This document shows, piece by piece, positions 54,589 to 59,594 of a stretch of 59,594 bases of DNA. Each line of letters starts with the position of its first letter. Position 1 is the stretch's first letter. This DNA comes from Terriglobia bacterium. Its GTDB lineage: Bacteria > Acidobacteriota > Terriglobia > 20CM-2-55-15. Where the stretch lies: NCBI GenBank assembly GCA_036496425.1, contig DASXLG010000271.1, positions 1-59,594 of the forward strand, written 5' to 3'. The notes under the pieces were generated by a model. It worked only from the letters and a program-made list of their open reading frames with translations. It searched no databases and was not told where the DNA came from. The translations under genes were made by a program, and so were the position numbers.

Positions 54589-56344
54589 CCCGTTCACCGG
54601 TTCGTACGTTCAGTTCGAGATTCCAGTGGCCGGATCCGCCCTTTTCGAGACAGCGCAGCTCGAGCGTGCCGACTTCCGTGACGGCCGCTTGCAGGTTGAC
54701 CGGAACCAATCGGCCGGATTCACCTTTTAAAGAGGTTTCGATCGGAGCCACCTCTTCGAGTTCGTCGCTGCGCGCCGCGTCTTCAACCGTGTCGCCCACG
54801 CGATCGTCCCGCCGCACGGATGACGCGAAGAATCGGAACACTGTGGGTTCACCGACTACCAGCGCAAATTCCTGCGGTGGGATGTCGGCCTGCGTGCCTT
54901 CTTCCATTCCGAACGGCGCTACACATACCGCGCGAACGGGCGGTTCGAAGCCGGGGACCGCGGGCATCGCGGCTTCGACGCCCACGTAATAAGCGCGAGC
55001 CGTTCCGCCCCGAATCCGGATTCCGTGGCCATGGCGGACCCAGCCGTAATAAGCGGCGCCCCGCGCGACGGCAAGGTCGAGGCCTGCGCTTTCGAGTTCT
55101 TTGACGGCGGAGCCCCCGTCGGCCGCCAGCCATTGGTTGACGACCTCGATGACCCGGGCTTTCAGGACGTCCGCTTTGAAAACGCCTCCGTTGAACAGGA
55201 TGGCTGTGGGATGGACAAACGATCGCCCCTCGGCAATCCGGGACTGGCGTGTGAGGAACGCCGCGAGATGCCGTGTAATGGCAGGATCCTGCGCGTACGG
55301 CAAGGCGACCTGAGTCAAACCCGTGCGGCGGGCCGACTGCGGCGTTTCTGATACCGGAACCTGCGGCATGAAACCGTCGACCAGGATGCGCGCGAGGTCC
55401 TGGCGCGTCAGTTCGAATTTCAAAGTTCCACCGACGAGCGCAGATCCGCGGCTGACGACGGAGATCGGCGCCTTTGCGAGTTTCGGATCCGCGAACAGCA
55501 GCTCTTTGGCCTGCCTGCAACCGTAGGTCAAAGAGGTGAACTGCCAGGCGTCGAGCTTGCGGTCCCGCGCAAGATTGTGCGCGAGCGTCAGGTCCATATT
55601 GTCGCCGCCCAGCAGAATGTGGTCCCCGACGGCCATGCGGGTCAGCTGAAGATCGCCGCCTTCCTCGGTGACGCGGATCAGCGAAAGATCGGTGGTGCCT
55701 CCGCCGACGTCGACAACCAGGATCACATCTCCAAGTTCCACCTGTTTGCGGAAACTGTCGCCGGATTTTTCCAGCCAGGCATACAACGCCGCTTGCGGTT
55801 CCTCGAGCAGCGTTACGTTTTCGAGTTGCGCCGCGCGCGCCGCTTCGATCGTCAACTCCCGCGCGGCCGCATCGAAGCTGGCGGGAACGGTCAGGATCAC
55901 TTCACTGTAGTCGATGTTCGCGTGCCGCAGTGCGCCCGCAATGTGCCGCAGGTACCGGGCCGACGCATCCACCGGCGATACCTTGTCGACGTCGGCCGGT
56001 GCTCCCCATGGGAGAATCTTCGCCGATCGATCCACACCCGAGTGAGACAGCCAGCTTTTGGCCGACACCACCAGCCGCGTTGGAACTTTCATACCATGCG
56101 CCCGGGCAAATTCGCCGGCGATGACTTCACTGTCCGGCTGCCACGGCAGGGCCAGCGTTCCTTCGGCAAATTCGTCAGCCTGAGGCAGATATAAGAAGGA
56201 TGGAAGCAGCGCGCGCTCTTCCAGCGTGCCGGGCGAAGTAAGCTGGGGAATCGTGACGCCCGCTCCTGTCGATGCCGCGGCAATCTCGCGCCGCGCGACG
56301 GCGCAGTTTGTGGTGCCGAGATCGATGCCGATGACGCTGTTCAT
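54578..56344 (-). CDS. Hsp70-family protein, short form
   Basis: 588 residues from ATG 56344, which overlaps the stop of the DUF2760 gene (ATGA). Nucleotide-binding motifs: VIGIDLGTTNCAVARR, VVDVGGGTTDLSLIR, LLGGDNMDLTLAH and LFNGGVFKADVLK. The C-terminal 150 residues end in a beta-rich segment (GTLELRCLEKGGSGHWNLEL). It lacks the canonical C-terminal lid. It is a paralogue of the larger Hsp70, not of DnaK, with no DnaJ or GrpE gene nearby. Confidence 0.92.
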   Translation of the reverse strand: MNSVIGIDLGTTNCAVARREIAAASTGAGVTIPQLTSPGTLEERALLPSFLYLPQADEFAEGTLALPWQPDSEVIAGEFARAHGMKVPTRLVVSAKSWLSHSGVDRSAKILPWGAPADVDKVSPVDASARYLRHIAGALRHANIDYSEVILTVPASFDAAARELTIEAARAAQLENVTLLEEPQAALYAWLEKSGDSFRKQVELGDVILVVDVGGGTTDLSLIRVTEEGGDLQLTRMAVGDHILLGGDNMDLTLAHNLARDRKLDAWQFTSLTYGCRQAKELLFADPKLAKAPISVVSRGSALVGGTLKFELTRQDLARILVDGFMPQVPVSETPQSARRTGLTQVALPYAQDPAITRHLAAFLTRQSRIAEGRSFVHPTAILFNGGVFKADVLKARVIEVVNQWLAADGGSAVKELESAGLDLAVARGAAYYGWVRHGHGIRIRGGTARAYYVGVEAAMPAVPGFEPPVRAVCVAPFGMEEGTQADIPPQEFALVVGEPTVFRFFASSVRRDDRVGDTVEDAARSDELEEVAPIETSLKGESGRLVPVNLQAAVTEVGTLELRCLEKGGSGHWNLELNVRTGERDVA

Positions 56345-56862
56345 GCGAGTTCCACTTCGGCGGGCGCGGCCACGCGCGGGTCGAGAGCCTCGGAGATTTC
56401 CGGCACATGGATGTCGGTGACGACCCATCCGTGGTGCTTTAATGTGCCTCGAAACGGCGGCTGCCCCGTCACATTCCCGGTAAGGCGAATCCGTTGTGCG
56501 TCGAAACCGGCTGGGACTGTCAGCGCCTGCCCCTCCGAGCCACTGGACGCCGGCTGAAACTTGAAAAACTGATCGAGCACTTTCCGGCAGCCCGCATGCA
56601 CGATCCGCCCGGCCGCTCCAATGTCTTCATCCGAGAAGCCTGTGACGTCCTGACGGATGAAATCGATAAAACGGCCCTCCCGCTGCAGCGCCGAAAGCAG
56701 AACCAGCGCGGAAGCATGTGCGCGTTCCGGCGGCATCGCTGCCTTTGCCCGTTTTGCCTGAAGCTCGCTCAGCCCCTCGACAACATCGCTCGCATAGCTG
56801 CCATGAATAAGAACCCGCCAGGCCAACTTGATTCGGTCCAGGAAACGGATGTTTTCGCCCAT
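56341..56862 (-). CDS. DUF2760 protein
   Basis: 173 residues. The pattern IRFLDRIKLAWRVLIHGSYA, then ALVLLSALQREGRFIDFIRQ, DVTGFSDEDIGAAGRIVHAG and LTVPAGFDAQRIRLTGNV is that of DUF2760, known next to Hsp70-type genes. No signal peptide. First gene of DUF2760-Hsp70-Hsp70, overlapping the next by 4 bp. Function unknown; I infer an adaptor or co-chaperone role. Confidence 0.85.
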   Translation of the reverse strand: MGENIRFLDRIKLAWRVLIHGSYASDVVEGLSELQAKRAKAAMPPERAHASALVLLSALQREGRFIDFIRQDVTGFSDEDIGAAGRIVHAGCRKVLDQFFKFQPASSGSEGQALTVPAGFDAQRIRLTGNVTGQPPFRGTLKHHGWVVTDIHVPEISEALDPRVAAPAEVELA

Positions 56863-56900
56863 AACAAAGAGTGTAACAAGGTCGTAGGTTTTAGTTTTTT

Positions 56901-57029
56901 TGACAAGGTTTTTAGCCGCAGATGACGCGGATGACGCAGATGGGGCGCAAAAACGAACTTTGGAGGCGCCCCATCTGCGTCATCCGCGTCATCTGCGGCT
57001 AAAAACGCCTGGTTGGGCGGCATAGCCGC
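56901..57029. repeat. Palindromic element A2 (second copy, inverted)
   Basis: Reverse complement of 44621-44750, about 95% identical, including its loop and both flanks (TGACAAGG at the left, GGTTGGGCGGCATAGCCGC at the right). Its arms differ from the first copy only at their outer ends. It lies between the divergent DUF2760 and mutM genes. Confidence 0.93.
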
Positions 57030-57070
57030 GCTATGCTTTTTGTGCCCTTTGTGGCTAATCTCTTTGTGGA

Positions 57071-57946
57071 ATGCCTGAATTACCTGAAGTTGAAACGGTC
57101 CGGCTGGGTTTGCAGCCGGTGCTCGAAGGACACCGTTTTACGCATGTCGAAACGCGGCGGGCCGATCTCCGCGCGCCGTTTCCCTCCGGGTTTGCGCGCC
57201 GCCTGACCGGCCGCCGTGTGTTGCACCTGCGGCGGCGGGCGAAATACATTCTGGCGGATCTCGATAACGGCGAAACCCTGGTCGTCCATCTTGGCATGAG
57301 CGGCCGCATGGCGGTGTACGCGACCGGCAGCGAGCAGAGACCTGGCCGGTTCTACTACGAGATCGCGCCGGCCGCCGCCGGGCAGGGCAAGCATGATCAC
57401 GTGGTGTTCGAGACGGATGCGTCCGCCCGCATCGTGTTCACCGATCATCGCCGCTTCGGCTTGATGACGCTGATCGAGACGCAGAAGCTCGACGCCCATC
57501 CTTTATTCAAAGGACTCGGCGGCGAACCGCTTTCGGCGGAATTCACCGCGGCATATTTGAAAGGTGCGCTCAAAGGGAAGAAGACGCCGATCAAGTCCGC
57601 GCTGCTCGATCAGCGCGTCATTGCCGGCCTCGGCAATATCTATGTATGCGAGTCGCTGTGGCGGGCCCACATCTCTCCGAGGAAACTGGCCCGGCGGGTC
57701 AAACCCGCCCAAATGGATTTGCTGGCCCCAGCCATCCAGTCGGTCTTGCGTGAGGCGGTCAAAGCCGGCGGTTCCTCGTTGCGCGATCACAAACGGGTCG
57801 ACGGGGAACTCGGCTATTTCCAGAAGACCTTCGCGGTCTACGATCGCGAGGGTAAAAAATGCAAAACGCTGAACTGCACCGGCGTGATTAAACGCATCGT
57901 CCAGGCCGGCCGCTCCACGTTCTACTGTCCGGTCTGCCAGAAATAG
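57071..57946 (+). CDS. mutM: Formamidopyrimidine-DNA glycosylase
   Basis: 291 residues. Start MPELPEVETVRLGL with catalytic Pro2 and Glu3; NIYVCESLWRAHISPR is the helix-two-turn-helix region; C-terminal zinc finger has Cys pairs in CKTLNCTG and FYCPVC. It removes 8-oxoguanine opposite C. Together with MutY (6118) the window holds both glycosylases of the GO system. Monocistronic. Confidence 0.97.
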   Translation: MPELPEVETVRLGLQPVLEGHRFTHVETRRADLRAPFPSGFARRLTGRRVLHLRRRAKYILADLDNGETLVVHLGMSGRMAVYATGSEQRPGRFYYEIAPAAAGQGKHDHVVFETDASARIVFTDHRRFGLMTLIETQKLDAHPLFKGLGGEPLSAEFTAAYLKGALKGKKTPIKSALLDQRVIAGLGNIYVCESLWRAHISPRKLARRVKPAQMDLLAPAIQSVLREAVKAGGSSLRDHKRVDGELGYFQKTFAVYDREGKKCKTLNCTGVIKRIVQAGRSTFYCPVCQK

Positions 57947-57955
57947 GGCAGGACT

Positions 57956-58037
57956 TTATTGCACCATTGCAACATTGGAAGTTTTTGCAGTTCTAAATTG
58001 AAATGCAGCAACTTCTAATGTTGCAATGGTGCAATAA
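57956..58037. repeat. Palindromic element C2
   Basis: Arms 57956-57992 and 58001-58037 pair with about four mismatches. The inner GTTGCAACATTAGAAGTTGC type sequence (right arm reverse complement) is shared with element C1 at 34103. It follows the mutM stop by 10 bp and precedes the end of a convergent gene. Confidence 0.9.
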
Positions 58038-58055
58038 GACCTTCTATGCCTCGTA

Positions 58056-59399
58056 TTATTTCTTTGGTTTGTCGTCGAAGATATCAAGTATCGCCGCGGG
58101 AATATCGTCATCGGGTTTGTCCCATCCGGCTTCGAAGTATTTCTCCCAGTTCTTTGCCCAGGGCCGGCCATAGTAGTCGACATAGCGATCGTTGTTCGGT
58201 GCGATTTGCGTCGGTCTGCCGTCGACGTTGACGATATTCGACAGGCATTCCACATAGGTATGGCGAAGTGCCGGGCTGTCGAGACCTGAGATGCGGGTCC
58301 AATGCGTGGTCGACCGTAACGGCGCGGCGAAGGCTTCCGGATCGTAGAACACCGTTTCCACGGTAAGACCGGCGAAGTTTCCTTTGTCGTCGCGAGTGGG
58401 GCTGACAATCTCAATCGTCTCCAACTTATCGCTGTATTCGAACATCGCGTGAGTGATCGTCCATCCCTGAACATTGGCGGTCCAGGAGATCAACGTATCG
58501 CCCCTCCAGAATCCAATCGTCTCTCCATACCACTGGGGGACCTGCTGCACGTGCTGTCGCCCGATCAGAACCCGGCGCAGGAAGTTGTCGGCGATGCCGC
58601 CGAGAAACTGGACTTGGTAGGGAGTCGTCATCACTTCGATCGGCTGCTGCACGGCATATTGGGTGTAGTACCGTAAAAGGCCTTCCGGATAACAGAATGA
58701 GGCATTCCACTGCGGCGCGTTCGTCACGGCCTCGTGAAAGGCTCCTTGAACCATGCGTTTCTGGTATTCCGGAGTAAGCAGCGAAAGTATGGTGCTCATC
58801 TGGTTGTTGTGCCCCCAAAGCCACTGGTTCGGGGCGTCAAGCTGATCGTTCCGGCGGTAGAAACCGTCCCAATCGGGAACCGTCTGCTTCGTGTGCTTTG
58901 TCGGGCCGCCTGCCTTCACGGCCTCCGCCATCAGAGCCTCATAGTGCTCTTTCGCGCTTTTATAAGGATAGGGGCTCTTGATTTTTTCCACGGGATAATC
59001 CCTGGAACAATCGGCCCAGCCGGCAGTGGCTGGCGGATTATCGCCCATGCGTCCGTCGGCCCAGATCTCCGCAAGCATCTCCGGCGCGTTGCAGCGGAAA
59101 TAGCGCGGGTCCGACCACAGGTCCTTGTCTTTATAAAAATTCTTTGTGGTAAAGAGATCGACCGGCAAAGCGGCGGGGTGAGGAGTGCCGGGAGGCAATG
59201 CTCCTGGAGGTAATCGCATCACAGTGCCGCGAGCGCCCGGAATCGGTCCAATCGGGCCGCCCCGCTGCGCCGGCGCAGCTCCACGTTGCCCGGTCTGTTG
59301 CCCGGCACCCTGTGCGAGAACACCTGTCACCGGGGCCAACACAACCCCGATAAACAAAAAAAGCGCACAGTCCATCATGGGCCTCAACCGAATCGTCAT
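58056..59399 (-). CDS. Exported protein of acidobacterial type, distant paralogue
   Basis: 447 residues from ATG 59399 ([20 protein letters not shown]), with AGGAG 8 nt upstream. Signal peptide, then a Gly/Pro/Gln-rich linker ([20 protein letters not shown]) and a globular domain. Motifs [17 protein letters not shown] and [12 protein letters not shown] resemble those of the proteins at 25552 and 26487 (EGDTLVVD, LHTIEKFTRTD). Function unknown. Confidence 0.72.
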   Translation of the reverse strand: MTIRLRPMMDCALFLFIGVVLAPVTGVLAQGAGQQTGQRGAAPAQRGGPIGPIPGARGTVMRLPPGALPPGTPHPAALPVDLFTTKNFYKDKDLWSDPRYFRCNAPEMLAEIWADGRMGDNPPATAGWADCSRDYPVEKIKSPYPYKSAKEHYEALMAEAVKAGGPTKHTKQTVPDWDGFYRRNDQLDAPNQWLWGHNNQMSTILSLLTPEYQKRMVQGAFHEAVTNAPQWNASFCYPEGLLRYYTQYAVQQPIEVMTTPYQVQFLGGIADNFLRRVLIGRQHVQQVPQWYGETIGFWRGDTLISWTANVQGWTITHAMFEYSDKLETIEIVSPTRDDKGNFAGLTVETVFYDPEAFAAPLRSTTHWTRISGLDSPALRHTYVECLSNIVNVDGRPTQIAPNNDRYVDYYGRPWAKNWEKYFEAGWDKPDDDIPAAILDIFDDKPKK

Positions 59400-59480
59400 T
59401 TGTTTCACTCCTGGCACTGCAGTTTGGTCTTCCTGCCTTAATCGCGACATTATCTTATAGTAACGTTCACGACTCCAATT

Positions 59481-59594
59481 TCAGGCGTTGATGCGGATCT
59501 GCGAGCGCATCAGCACGACCCCATAGGGGTGCTGCGTCGAGAGCAAATACTGAATGGTGACGGTACGATTCGGCTGGTCCCAGTTGGTATAGGG
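59481..59594 (-). CDS. C-terminal end of an unknown gene (cut by window edge)
   Basis: 37 codons open from the window edge to TGA at 59483-59481, ending in TIQYLLSTQHPYGVVLMRSQ then IRINA. No recognisable motif. Its direction makes it the gene upstream of the exported protein at 58056. Confidence 0.5.
   Translation of the reverse strand, partial: PYTNWDQPNRTVTIQYLLSTQHPYGVVLMRSQIRINA

Overview
The window is one contig of a Gram-negative, outer-membraned bacterium, most likely an uncultured soil member of the Acidobacteriota. Pointers are a 969-residue Oar-like TonB receptor with a carboxypeptidase-regulatory-like N-terminus, two tandem VWFA-related exported proteins of the acidobacterial type, a receptor Ser/Thr kinase with a TolB-like propeller, a kdsB-pyrG-kdsA-kdsC Kdo set, many exported proteins of acidobacterial type, and a GC-rich sequence. 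No rRNA, CRISPR array or transposase is visible.

Layout. 1-3000 (minus strand): end of a small biosynthetic-looking cluster, a cyclic-nucleotide-domain patatin gene (frameshifted), an acyl carrier protein and a P450 cut by the window edge. 3200-6000: a graveyard of defence and toxin-antitoxin genes: a Phd antitoxin with a 33-codon stub of its PIN toxin, a 40-bp minisatellite that cuts off an ATPase gene, an SNF2 helicase stub, and a DUF104/PemK pair with three frameshifts. 6100-10200 (minus): mutY, a radical SAM gene and two VWA proteins. 10450-14100 (plus): kdsB-pyrG-kdsA-kdsC. 14100-22000: OsmC, SMP-30-like, RlpA, a TonB receptor-unknown-RluA operon, a DUF5666-type protein. 22000-30350: permease relic, exported PepF, exported proteins of acidobacterial type, kinase. 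30350-31560: a two-gene locus that reads as a split borosin RiPP system. 31750-38200: CocE-type hydrolase, zinc ribbon protein, M28/glutaminyl-cyclase-like enzyme, universal stress protein, TsdA-like cytochrome c, alcohol dehydrogenase. 38300-39900: tRNA-His next to hisS. 40600-44600: PPK2, a large exported protein, Cu/Zn SOD. 44760-51780 (minus): a complete YbhGFSR-type exporter with its own TolC. 51880-56860 (minus): DUF2760-Hsp70-Hsp70. 57071-59594: mutM, another exported protein of acidobacterial type, and a cut gene.

The strongest candidate for a new system is the borosin locus: its own promoter-like sequence, a strong ribosome binding site, a 108-residue precursor with a borosin-binding-like helical leader and a C-terminal tail that is 16 lysines in 22 residues, then a TP-methylase-family alpha-N-methyltransferase starting 8 bp later. 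Borosin cores known to me are hydrophobic, so a lysine tail is either a new core class or something else attached to the leader.

Two further patterns run across the window. First, the tRNA-His gene has no G-1, a G1:U72 pair and A73, and the adjacent HisRS has the alphaproteobacterial-type motif 2, which looks like a co-inherited alternative tRNA-His identity pair. Second, intergenic gaps carry long perfect palindromes in three sequence families, with arms of 34-37 nt, two families being built from 9-bp tandem words. One 130-bp element occurs twice in opposite orientation and another copy supplies the stop codons of both flanking genes.
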